From NCBI RefSeq assembly GCF_001953985.1, contig NZ_MBEI01000049.1, forward strand, positions 1-64,000: a stretch of DNA of 64,000 nucleotides. The letters are read 5' to 3'. Below, one piece after another: positions 55,488 through 64,000 of this stretch. Each line of letters begins with the position of its first letter. Position 1 is the stretch's first letter. This DNA is from Mycobacterium colombiense (GTDB lineage: Bacteria; Actinomycetota; Actinomycetes; Mycobacteriales; Mycobacteriaceae). A program made the translations under genes and the position numbers. The notes under the pieces were generated by a model that saw nothing but the letters and a program-made list of their open reading frames with translations, was not told where the DNA came from and did no database searches.

Positions 55488-57539
55488 CTATGGCCGCGCG
55501 AGCATCTGCCATAGGAACGAGTAGGTCAGCGCCGACTTGAAGGCCACCTGCTCGTTGTCCGCCGCGCCGGCGTGCCCGCCCTCGATGTTCTCGTAGTAGA
55601 AGACCGGATGACCGGCGGCCTCGAGCGCCGCGGTCATCTTGCGGGCATGACCCGGATGCACCCGGTCGTCGCGGGTAGAGGTGGTCATCAGCACCGGCGG
55701 GTACCGGCGCGTCGCCGAAATGTTCTGGTAGGGCGAGTATTCGGAGATGAAGGCCCAGTCGTCGGGGTTGTCGGGGTCGCCGTATTCGGCTACCCAGGAG
55801 GCGCCGGCCAGCAGCAGGTGATAGCGCTTCATGTCCAGCAGGGGCACGCTGCACACCAGCGCGCCGAACCTTTCCGGGTACTGGGTCAGCATGATGCCCA
55901 TCAGCAGGCCCCCGTTGCTGCCGCCCTGCGCCCCGAGCTGCTCGACCGTGGTGATGCCGCGATCCACCAAATCGGTTGCCACGGCGGCGAAGTCCTCGGC
56001 AACCTTGTGCCGGCCCTCGCGCATCGCCTGCGTGTGCCAGCCGGGGCCGTATTCGCCGCCGCCGCGAATGTTGGCCAACACGTACGTGCCGCCGCGGGCC
56101 AGCCACAGCCGGCCCAGCACACCACTGTAGCCCGGCGTGTTGGACGATTCGAAGCCACCGTAGCCGTAGAGCAGGGTGGGCGTCGGCCCGTCCGAAGCCT
56201 GCGGACCGCCGGGCCGCACCACGAAGTAGGGGATCGAGGTGCCGTCCTGCGACGTGGCGAAATTCTGTGTCACCGAGATGTTTTCGGCATCGAAGAAGCC
56301 CGGGGCCGACTTGATCTGTTCGAGTTTCCCGTCGTCGGTTCCGCGCATCAGCCGCGACGGAGAGTCGAATCCGCTGGAATCCAGGAAGAACTCGTCACCG
56401 GTGTCGTCGGCGGAAACGACCACTGTGTTGGTCGCGGCGGGAATGCCGGCCACCGGCTCGCGCCGCCAGTCACCGGGCGTGACGATCTCCACCCGGCTGG
56501 CCACGTCGGCCAGTGAGACGATCAGCAGCCGATCCTCGGTCCACGCGTAATGGTTGAGGGCGGTGTGCTCGTCGGGCTCGAAGACCACCTGCAGTTGCGC
56601 TGTGCCGGCGAGGAATTCGTCGTAATTCGCGGCCAGCAGCGACCCGGCGGTGTAGGTGTCCTCGCCCAACGACCAGTCGCTGCGCAACTCGATCAACAGC
56701 CACTCGCGGTGCGGGCTCACGCTGGCATCGGTGGGCGCGTCGATGCGGATGAGTTCCGAGCCGCGCAACTCGTAGACCTCTTCGTTCCAGAAGTCGAGCG
56801 CCCGGCCGATCAGGGTGCGTTCGTAGCCGGGGACCCGGCTGGTGCTCGCCACCACGTTGACGTCCGAACGCGCCCCCTCGAACACCGTCTCGGCCTCGGC
56901 GAGGGGGGTGCCGCGGCGCCAGCGCTTGACGACCCGCGGATAGCCGGAATCGGTCAGCGAACCGGGGCCGAAGTCGGTGCCCACCAGCACGGTATTCGGA
57001 TCGGCCCAGCTGACCTGCGACTTCGCCTCTGGAAGCTCGAACCCGTCGTCGACGAATTGCCGTGTCAGCATGTCGAATTCGCGCACGATGGAGGCGTCCG
57101 AGCCGCCGCGGGACAGGCTGACCAGCGCGCGGGTGTATTCGGGGTAGATGACGCCTGCGCCCGCCCACACCCACTTCTCGCCGTCGGCCCGGCCGAGCTC
57201 GTCGACGTCGATCAGCACGTCCCACTCGGGGGTCTCGGTGCGGTAGCTGTCCAGCGTGGTGCGCCGCCACAGGCCCCGGGGGTTGGCCGCGTCACGCCAG
57301 AAGTTGTAGAGGTGCTCGCCCCGACGGACCACGTAGGGGATGCGGGCGTCGGTGTCGAGCACCTCGAGCGCCTCGGTGCGCATCCGTTCGAAGTTCTCGT
57401 CGCGAAAACGCGCCAGCGTCGGCTCGTTGCGCGCCCGCACCCAGTCCAGCGCCTCGTCGCCGGTGACGTCCTCGAGCCACAGGTACGGATCTTGGTTGTC
57501 TTCGGGGGCGGCGTGAGCTTGCGACGTCATGGAAGCCAT
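55488..57539 (-). CDS. S9 family prolyl oligopeptidase-like serine peptidase
   Basis: A 683-aa cytosolic peptidase. An N-terminal beta-propeller (~70-410) covers an alpha/beta-hydrolase domain with the catalytic Ser541 in QGGSNGGLL, Asp624 or Asp625 in TRDDRVHPGH, and His656 in EGGHAGAAD. PTPTLLYGYGGFESSNTPGY is the domain junction. It should cut short peptides after proline or related residues. Matches Rv0457c. First gene of a three-gene leftward run with the small membrane protein and echA2. Confidence 0.93.
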   Translation of the reverse strand: MASMTSQAHAAPEDNQDPYLWLEDVTGDEALDWVRARNEPTLARFRDENFERMRTEALEVLDTDARIPYVVRRGEHLYNFWRDAANPRGLWRRTTLDSYRTETPEWDVLIDVDELGRADGEKWVWAGAGVIYPEYTRALVSLSRGGSDASIVREFDMLTRQFVDDGFELPEAKSQVSWADPNTVLVGTDFGPGSLTDSGYPRVVKRWRRGTPLAEAETVFEGARSDVNVVASTSRVPGYERTLIGRALDFWNEEVYELRGSELIRIDAPTDASVSPHREWLLIELRSDWSLGEDTYTAGSLLAANYDEFLAGTAQLQVVFEPDEHTALNHYAWTEDRLLIVSLADVASRVEIVTPGDWRREPVAGIPAATNTVVVSADDTGDEFFLDSSGFDSPSRLMRGTDDGKLEQIKSAPGFFDAENISVTQNFATSQDGTSIPYFVVRPGGPQASDGPTPTLLYGYGGFESSNTPGYSGVLGRLWLARGGTYVLANIRGGGEYGPGWHTQAMREGRHKVAEDFAAVATDLVDRGITTVEQLGAQGGSNGGLLMGIMLTQYPERFGALVCSVPLLDMKRYHLLLAGASWVAEYGDPDNPDDWAFISEYSPYQNISATRRYPPVLMTTSTRDDRVHPGHARKMTAALEAAGHPVFYYENIEGGHAGAADNEQVAFKSALTYSFLWQMLARP

Positions 57540-57596
57540 TGTGGCGCCGGCGGTAGTGTGAGGTGAATTACACAGCCGAGTGAGGGGTGAGAGCAG

Positions 57597-59120
57597 ATGA
57601 CTGTTTTCGCACGTCCAGGTTCTGCCGGGGCATTGATGTCATATGAATCCCGCTACCACAACTTCATCGGCGGGCAGTGGGTCGCCCCGGTGAAGGGGCG
57701 CTACTTCGAGAACCCGACACCGGTCACCGGCCAGACGTTCTGCGAGGTGGCCCGCTCCGATGAGGCCGACATCGAGAAGGCGCTCGACGCCGCGCACGCG
57801 GCGGCTCCGGCGTGGGGCAAGACGGCGCCGGCCGAGCGGGCGGCGATCCTGAACAAGATCGCGGACCGCATCGAGGAGCACACCGCCGCGCTGGCGGTGG
57901 CCGAGGTCTGGGACAACGGCAAGCCCATCCGCGAGGCGCTGGCCGCCGACATTCCCTTGGCCGCCGACCACTTCCGGTACTTCGCCGGGGCGCTGCGCGC
58001 GCAGGAGGGCTCGCTGTCGCAAATCGACGACGACACCGTGGCCTACCACTTCCACGAGCCGCTCGGTGTGGTCGGACAGATCATCCCGTGGAACTTCCCG
58101 ATCCTGATGGGCGCCTGGAAACTGGCGCCCGCGCTGGCCGCCGGCAACGCGGTGGTGCTCAAACCCGCTGAGCAAACGCCGGTTTCGATCCTCTATTTGA
58201 TGTCTTTGATCGGCGACCTGTTGCCGGCCGGAGTGATCAACGTCGTCAACGGCTTCGGCGCCGAGGCCGGCAAGCCGCTGGCGTCGAACAACCGGATCGC
58301 CAAGGTCGCGTTCACTGGCGAGACCACCACCGGGCGGCTGATCATGCAGTACGCCTCGCAGAACCTGATCCCGGTCACCCTGGAACTCGGGGGCAAGAGC
58401 CCCAACATCTTCTTCTCCGACGTGATGGCCAAGGCCGACGATTACCAGGACAAGGCGCTGGAGGGCTTCACCATGTTCGCCCTCAACCAGGGCGAGGTGT
58501 GCACCTGCCCGTCACGCAGCCTGGTCCAGGCCGACATCTACGACGAGTTCCTCGAGCTGGCCGCGATCCGCACCAAAGCGGTCCGGCAGGGTGATCCGCT
58601 GGACAGCGAGACCATGTTGGGGTCGCAGGCGTCCAACGATCAGCTGGAAAAGGTGTTGTCCTACATCGAGATCGGCAAGGACGAGGGCGCCAAGGTGATC
58701 ACCGGCGGCGAACGCGCCGAGCTCGGCGGCGACCTGTCCGGCGGCTTCTACATGCAGCCCACCATCTTCGGCGGCAACAACAAGATGCGGGTGTTCCAGG
58801 AGGAGATCTTCGGGCCGGTGGTGACGGTGACCTCCTTTGCCGATTACGACGACGCAATCTCGATCGCCAACGACACCCTCTACGGCCTGGGCGCCGGGGT
58901 GTGGAGCCGCGACGGCAACACCGCGTACCGGGCCGGGCGCGACATCCAGGCCGGCCGGGTGTGGGTGAACTGCTATCACGTCTACCCCGCACACGCGGCG
59001 TTCGGCGGCTACAAGCAGTCCGGCATCGGCCGGGAGAACCACAAGATGATGCTCGATCACTATCAGCAGACCAAGAACATGCTGGTGTCCTACTCCGAGA
59101 AGGCGCAAGGGTTCTTCTGA
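57597..59120 (+). CDS. Aldehyde dehydrogenase, Rv0458-like
   Basis: A 507-aa NAD-dependent aldehyde dehydrogenase. [33 protein letters not shown] (catalytic Glu) and [12 protein letters not shown] (catalytic Cys) are the signatures, and the C-terminus ends [20 protein letters not shown]. The ATG 57597 has a good GAGGGGTGAGAG-type leader; an ATG at 57633 is also in frame. It is coupled to the DUF779 gene, a pairing typical of aldehyde dehydrogenases that oxidise acetaldehyde and similar small aldehydes. Confidence 0.94.
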   Translation: MTVFARPGSAGALMSYESRYHNFIGGQWVAPVKGRYFENPTPVTGQTFCEVARSDEADIEKALDAAHAAAPAWGKTAPAERAAILNKIADRIEEHTAALAVAEVWDNGKPIREALAADIPLAADHFRYFAGALRAQEGSLSQIDDDTVAYHFHEPLGVVGQIIPWNFPILMGAWKLAPALAAGNAVVLKPAEQTPVSILYLMSLIGDLLPAGVINVVNGFGAEAGKPLASNNRIAKVAFTGETTTGRLIMQYASQNLIPVTLELGGKSPNIFFSDVMAKADDYQDKALEGFTMFALNQGEVCTCPSRSLVQADIYDEFLELAAIRTKAVRQGDPLDSETMLGSQASNDQLEKVLSYIEIGKDEGAKVITGGERAELGGDLSGGFYMQPTIFGGNNKMRVFQEEIFGPVVTVTSFADYDDAISIANDTLYGLGAGVWSRDGNTAYRAGRDIQAGRVWVNCYHVYPAHAAFGGYKQSGIGRENHKMMLDHYQQTKNMLVSYSEKAQGFF

Positions 59121-59605
59121 TGGTCGTGCCCGCTGGGGTGGTCATCACCGCCCCGGCCGCCGAGGTGCTGACGCGGCTGCAGGCCACCCACGGCCCGGTG
59201 ATGTTCCATCAGTCCGGCGGCTGCTGCGACGGCTCGTCGCCGATGTGTTACCCGCTCGGCGACTTCCTCGTCGGTGACCGCGACGTGCTGCTCGGTGTGC
59301 TCGACGTCGGGACGGACGGCGTGCCGGTGTGGATTTCGGGCCCGCAGTACGCGGCGCACTATCGCGACAAGCACACCCAACTGGTCATCGACGTGGTGCC
59401 GGGCCGCGGCGGCGGCTTCAGCCTGGAGGCGCCCGACGGGGTCCGGTTCCTGTCCCGTGGCCGCGCCTTCACCGATGAAGAGCAGGCGTCGCTGGCCACC
59501 GCGGCGGTGATCACCGGCGCCGACTACGAGCGCGGTCAACGCCCCGGGGCGCGGGGCGCGGTGGTGGCTGACGCGGCCTCGGCGGCGTGCCCCCCGCGCC
59601 GGTAG
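59120..59605 (+). CDS. DUF779 protein following aldehyde dehydrogenase
   Basis: A 161-aa protein. Its Cys-rich core FHQSGGCCDGSSPMCYPLGD (near residue 30) and GPQYAAHYRDKHTQLVIDV are conserved in DUF779, which nearly always sits next to aldehyde dehydrogenase genes. It may bind metal or help the dehydrogenase. The start shares one base with the previous stop (TGATG). Matches Rv0459. Confidence 0.9.
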   Translation: MVVPAGVVITAPAAEVLTRLQATHGPVMFHQSGGCCDGSSPMCYPLGDFLVGDRDVLLGVLDVGTDGVPVWISGPQYAAHYRDKHTQLVIDVVPGRGGGFSLEAPDGVRFLSRGRAFTDEEQASLATAAVITGADYERGQRPGARGAVVADAASAACPPRR

Positions 59606-59624
59606 CCGCAGTACAGTCGGGAAA

Positions 59625-59903
59625 GTGATCCCACTTCCGCGCCCCTGGTTGTTGGCCAGCGCCATGCTGATCGGCAGTGCGGTCGGACTTTTGGCGGGTG
59701 TGGCGTGCACCGTGGCCGTCCACACCGGCGTCCGCCCGGGCATCGCGATCGCGTCGGTGGTCGGCATCCTCAGCGTCGTCGGGCTGACGATGATCCTGTT
59801 TTCCGGACGCCGCTGGGTCACCATGCTGGGCGCTTTCCTGCTGTCGGTGGCGCCGGGCTGGTTCGGCGTGCTGGTCGCGCTGCGGGTGGCCGCCGGTGCC
59901 TGA
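59625..59903 (+). CDS. Small membrane protein, Rv0460-like
   Basis: A 92-aa membrane protein with three helices: LLASAMLIGSAVGLLAGVAC, IAIASVVGILSVVGLTMILF and MLGAFLLSVAPGWFGVLVAL. Start is GTG at 59625 with GGGAAA upstream. Its 3' end overlaps the next gene by 8 bp. Matches Rv0460 in place. No known function. Confidence 0.82.
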   Translation: MIPLPRPWLLASAMLIGSAVGLLAGVACTVAVHTGVRPGIAIASVVGILSVVGLTMILFSGRRWVTMLGAFLLSVAPGWFGVLVALRVAAGA

Positions 59904-60480
59904 CGACAAGGACGCCTCGAACCCGGGCACCGAGGCATTCGTGCCGGACTTCTCCGATGACGAGGACGCCGCCGAGCACACTGGCACCCAGTCGTGGGTG
60001 CCCGATTTCGATGACGACACCGGCGAACACCCCGCCGCAAAAGAGCCCGAGCCTGGCACGGTCGAGGACGCGGCGGCGACACCCACCGCGGATGCCGGCG
60101 AGCCGGAGTCGGCCGAGCCGGTCGGCCCGGTGCAACCGGTCAACGTGCCCGGCCGGTACCTCTACCTCAAGTGGTGGAAGCTGGCCCTGGTGCTGCTCGG
60201 CGTGTGGGCCGCGGCGGCCGTGATCGGGCTGGGGCTGTTCTATTGGTGGCACCACTCGGTCGACAAGACCGCGGCGCTGTTCGTGGTCCTGGTCTACGTG
60301 GTGGTGTGCATCGTCGGCGGGGTGATGCTGGCGATGACCGAGGGCAGGCCGCTGGTCTCGGCGCTCTCGGTGGCGATGATGTCCGGGCCGTTCGCCGCGC
60401 TGGTCGCCGCGGCGCCCCTGTACGGCTATTACCACTGCGAGCGGGTGGGCCACTGTCTGGTCGGCGTCATTCCGTATTGA
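59896..60480 (+). CDS. Membrane protein with acidic N-terminal region, Rv0461-like
   Basis: A 194-aa protein. The first ~75 residues are acidic and low-complexity (DKDASNPGTEAFVPDFSDDE), probably disordered in the cytoplasm. Three helices follow: LALVLLGVWAAAAVIGLGLF, ALFVVLVYVVVCIVGGVML and a shorter C-terminal one (FAALVAAAPLYGYYHC). GTG start overlapping the previous gene. Matches Rv0461 in place; function unknown. Confidence 0.82.
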   Translation: MPDDKDASNPGTEAFVPDFSDDEDAAEHTGTQSWVPDFDDDTGEHPAAKEPEPGTVEDAAATPTADAGEPESAEPVGPVQPVNVPGRYLYLKWWKLALVLLGVWAAAAVIGLGLFYWWHHSVDKTAALFVVLVYVVVCIVGGVMLAMTEGRPLVSALSVAMMSGPFAALVAAAPLYGYYHCERVGHCLVGVIPY

Positions 60481-60529
60481 CGCCTCGCCCGGGCGGCCAC
60501 CGAGGGCGGTGGCCAACTAGGGTGGGCTC

Positions 60530-61927
<1,398 letters not shown>

Positions 61928-61937
61928 GCCGAAGTTG

Positions 61938-62219
61938 ATGCGCCGCACCGTCACTCCCCAGGCCATCGCGGGTGCCGTCGCTGGCCTGGCGACCGGTTAT
62001 GTCCTGTGGTTGCTGGCCATTTCGAACGGCGACAACGCGACGGCCGGCCAGTGGGCCCCGCTGGTGCTGTTGGCCTCGGTGGTGCTGGGGATCGGCGCCG
62101 CGCTGTGGGGCTTGCGGCAGCGCCGGCGCGGCAAGCAGGCCTGGGCGGTGTTCGGCTTCACCCTGCCGGTACTTCCGGTGATACTGACGCTGACCATCCT
62201 CGTCGACGTCTACCTATAG
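61938..62219 (+). CDS. Small membrane protein, Rv0463-like
   Basis: A 93-aa protein with two to three helices: AIAGAVAGLATGYVLWLLAI, WAPLVLLASVVLGIGAALWG and [20 protein letters not shown]. Start ATG 61938; a TTG at 61935 is in frame. It follows lpdC by 10 bp, so it is probably co-transcribed. Function unknown; its stop overlaps the AhpD-like gene stop (CTATAG). Confidence 0.82.
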   Translation: MRRTVTPQAIAGAVAGLATGYVLWLLAISNGDNATAGQWAPLVLLASVVLGIGAALWGLRQRRRGKQAWAVFGFTLPVLPVILTLTILVDVYL

Positions 62220-62783
62220 CTGGCGCGGATGGTCCAGGGGGATGTCGAGCGCCGACATGGTCGCGGCAAGGCCGTCGTATTGGCTTGCGAGTAAACAGAA
62301 TTCGATCAGCTGCCGCCGATCCAGGTGAGTCGCCAGCTGTCGCCAGGTGTCGGCGGTGACGGTCCGGTCTTTGACGAACTCGTCGGTGGCCGCCAGCAGC
62401 GCCTGCTGACGCACGGTCAGGCGGGCATCGACCGGGTCCAGCTTCTCGGGCCACGCGAAAATGGCGGCCTGCAGGTCCGCGTCCAGCCCGGCCGCCCGCG
62501 CCATCCGGCGGTGATGCTGCAGCTCGTACTCGCACCCGCGCAGATGCGCGACCCGCAGGATCACCAGTTCGGTGTCGATGGTGGGAAGCTTCCCGCGCAG
62601 CAGCCGGCCCCCGTACGCCAGCCATGTCCAGAACAGCAACCGGCGCTGACCCAGCGTGGTGAACAGATGCATCTCCGGGGCGGCCACGGTGCGCGCGCCG
62701 AGCTTCGCGATCACCCAATTGATCGGTCCCAGTTCGCGAAACCGCCCCGGCGGGATGCGTCCCTCCAGCGCCGGCGGGCTCAC
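62214..62783 (-). CDS. AhpD-like/carboxymuconolactone decarboxylase family protein, Rv0464c-like
   Basis: A 189-aa helical protein. The active-site zone LVILRVAHLRGCEYELQHH has one Cys in CEYELQHH, where AhpD peroxidases have CxxC then His, so it is a one-Cys-type member. Start GTG overlaps the ramB stop as GTGA, which fixes it; a longer frame is an artefact. Matches Rv0464c. The coupling with ramB suggests expression with acetate/propionate control. Confidence 0.86.
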   Translation of the reverse strand: MSPPALEGRIPPGRFRELGPINWVIAKLGARTVAAPEMHLFTTLGQRRLLFWTWLAYGGRLLRGKLPTIDTELVILRVAHLRGCEYELQHHRRMARAAGLDADLQAAIFAWPEKLDPVDARLTVRQQALLAATDEFVKDRTVTADTWRQLATHLDRRQLIEFCLLASQYDGLAATMSALDIPLDHPRQL

Positions 62784-64000
62784 GGTTGGGTCACCAGGTA
62801 CGGAGACACCGTGCTGCGGTGCTCGTCGAGATCGAGTGCGCGTCCGAGCGCCGGGAAGGCGCGCTGCGGGCAATTGTCGCGTTCGCAGACCCGGCAGCCC
62901 GCGCCGATCGGTGTGGCCACTGTCCCTGGTTCCCCCGAAACGTCGAGTCCTTCGGAGTAGACGAGCCGGTGCGCGTGGCGAAGCTCGCAGCCCAACCCGA
63001 TCGCGAAGGTTTTACCCGGCTGACCATACCGGGCCGCGCGACGTTCCACCGTGCGGGCCACCCACATGTAGTTGCGCCCGTCGGGCATCTGCGCGATCTG
63101 CACCAGGATCTTGCCCGGATTGGCGAACGTCTCGTACACGTTCCACAGCGGGCAGGTGCCTCCGCTGGAGGAAAAGTGAAAGCCGGTGGCGGACTGACGT
63201 TTTGACATGTTTCCGGCCCGGTCGACCCGGACGAACGAGAACGGCACGCCGCGCATCGACGGGCGCTGCAACGTCGAAAGCCGGTGTGCGATGGTCTCAT
63301 AACTGATCGAGTAGAACGACGACAGCCGCTCGACGTCGTAGCGGAAGTTCTCCGCGACGTCATGAAACTGACGGTAGGGGAGCACGGCGGCCGCGGCGAA
63401 GTAGTTGGCCAGCCCGAGCCGCGCCAGCGTGTGCGACTCGCCGCTGGTGAACTTGCCCTCCTCGACCAAAGTGTCGATCAGATCGCCGAATTCGAGGTAG
63501 GCCAGTTCGGCGGCCATCTTGAAAACCTGCTGCCCCACCGACAGGTGATTGCTGAATTCCAGCGTCTTGGTCTTGGGGTCGTAGCGGTGCAGCACGGTGT
63601 CGCCCAGGTCGATTCGGCGGTTGATGTGCACCCCGTGCACCTCGGTGAGCCGGCGGGTGAGCTCGCGCGCCAGATCGCCGTGGTGCAACCGCATCTTGAT
63701 GGTGAGGTCCTCGGCGGCGGTGTCCAGCTCGTGCAGGTAGTTCTGCCGTTGGTAGAAGTAGTCGCGCACTTCCTCGTGCGGCATGGTGATGGAGCCGCTG
63801 CCGCTGCCGTCGGAGTACCGCTCCTCGGTGGCGGCCGCGAGCTGCGCCGTGGTGATCCGGTAGCGCCGGTGCAGGTTGACCACCGCGCGGGCCAGCCCGG
63901 GATGGGCGCTGACCATCTCGGCGACCTCCGTCGGGTCGACGTCGATGTCCAGATCGCGGTCCATGGTGACCTCGCGCAACTCGGCGACCAGCCGGGTGTC
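62780..64000 (-). CDS. ramB: RamB-like transcriptional regulator (5' end cut off)
   Basis: The frame is open to the right edge (DTRLVAELREVTMDRDLDID is the first visible sequence). The visible 406 residues lack the N-terminal Xre-type helix-turn-helix. They include an HHGDLARELTRRLTEVHGV region, an IrrE/M78-like metal-peptidase-type segment (AELAYLEFGDL), and the C-terminal DUF2083-like part with CRVCERDNCPQRAFP. Matches Rv0465c, RamB, which represses isocitrate lyase icl1 and controls the glyoxylate and methylcitrate routes. About 70 residues are missing. Confidence 0.92.
   Translation of the reverse strand, partial: DTRLVAELREVTMDRDLDIDVDPTEVAEMVSAHPGLARAVVNLHRRYRITTAQLAAATEERYSDGSGSGSITMPHEEVRDYFYQRQNYLHELDTAAEDLTIKMRLHHGDLARELTRRLTEVHGVHINRRIDLGDTVLHRYDPKTKTLEFSNHLSVGQQVFKMAAELAYLEFGDLIDTLVEEGKFTSGESHTLARLGLANYFAAAAVLPYRQFHDVAENFRYDVERLSSFYSISYETIAHRLSTLQRPSMRGVPFSFVRVDRAGNMSKRQSATGFHFSSSGGTCPLWNVYETFANPGKILVQIAQMPDGRNYMWVARTVERRAARYGQPGKTFAIGLGCELRHAHRLVYSEGLDVSGEPGTVATPIGAGCRVCERDNCPQRAFPALGRALDLDEHRSTVSPYLVTQP

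Overview
The window is high-GC, densely coded chromosomal DNA from a mycobacterium, most likely a slow-growing non-tuberculous species. I judge this from a PPE protein, MmpS/MmpL, RamB, VirR, a 13E12-type HNH protein, many F420-type luciferase-like oxidoreductases, and a gene order that follows the M. tuberculosis Rv0419-Rv0465c segment as I remember it. All Rv-number comparisons are from memory of gene order, length and motifs, not from a search. No tRNA, rRNA, CRISPR array, prophage or insertion sequence was recognised.

Layout. 1-7.0 kb: the 3' end of a 13E12/HNH gene, lpqM, a MarR plus luciferase-like oxidoreductase pair, and the thiC-thiD-hydrolase operon behind a TPP riboswitch. 7.0-12.1 kb: an accessory signalling cassette (PAS-ANTAR protein, STAS protein, and a 1288-residue hybrid kinase/phosphatase/anti-sigma-like kinase). 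12.1-19.2 kb: core genes (two small membrane proteins with no ctpH between them, xthA, a GNAT enzyme, def, a DUF3263 protein, virR, sodC, a glutamate-cysteine ligase-like enzyme, a LON-domain protein). 19.2-26.9 kb: an accessory island with a luciferase-like oxidoreductase, an enoyl-CoA hydratase and, divergently, a LuxE-LuxC-SDR-TetR operon that looks like a fatty-acid reductase system, plus a DUF2867-type protein with its own TetR regulator. 26.9-33.2 kb: the CDC48-like ATPase-pssA-psd operon, an MFS transporter and moeA. 33.2-41.1 kb: two similar SDR genes bracketing an accessory block, then groEL2 with two CIRCE operators and a strong terminator. 41.3-49.2 kb: metabolic genes, a short PPE gene and a dipZ-type thiol-redox gene, where M. 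tuberculosis would carry sigK/rskA. 49.3-54.2 kb: TetR, mmpS4/mmpL4-like genes and an Rv0455c-like secreted protein, the siderophore export set. 54.2-64.0 kb: a conserved run (echA2, S9 peptidase, aldehyde dehydrogenase plus DUF779 protein, small membrane proteins, lpdC, an AhpD-like protein, and ramB running off the right edge).

The points most worth follow-up are the LuxC/LuxE-type operon with a near-perfect palindromic operator, the overlapping STAS plus hybrid kinase-phosphatase genes, and several well-formed regulator/operator pairs (MarR at 3.73 kb; TetR at 25.45, 35.37, 38.61 and 49.27 kb).
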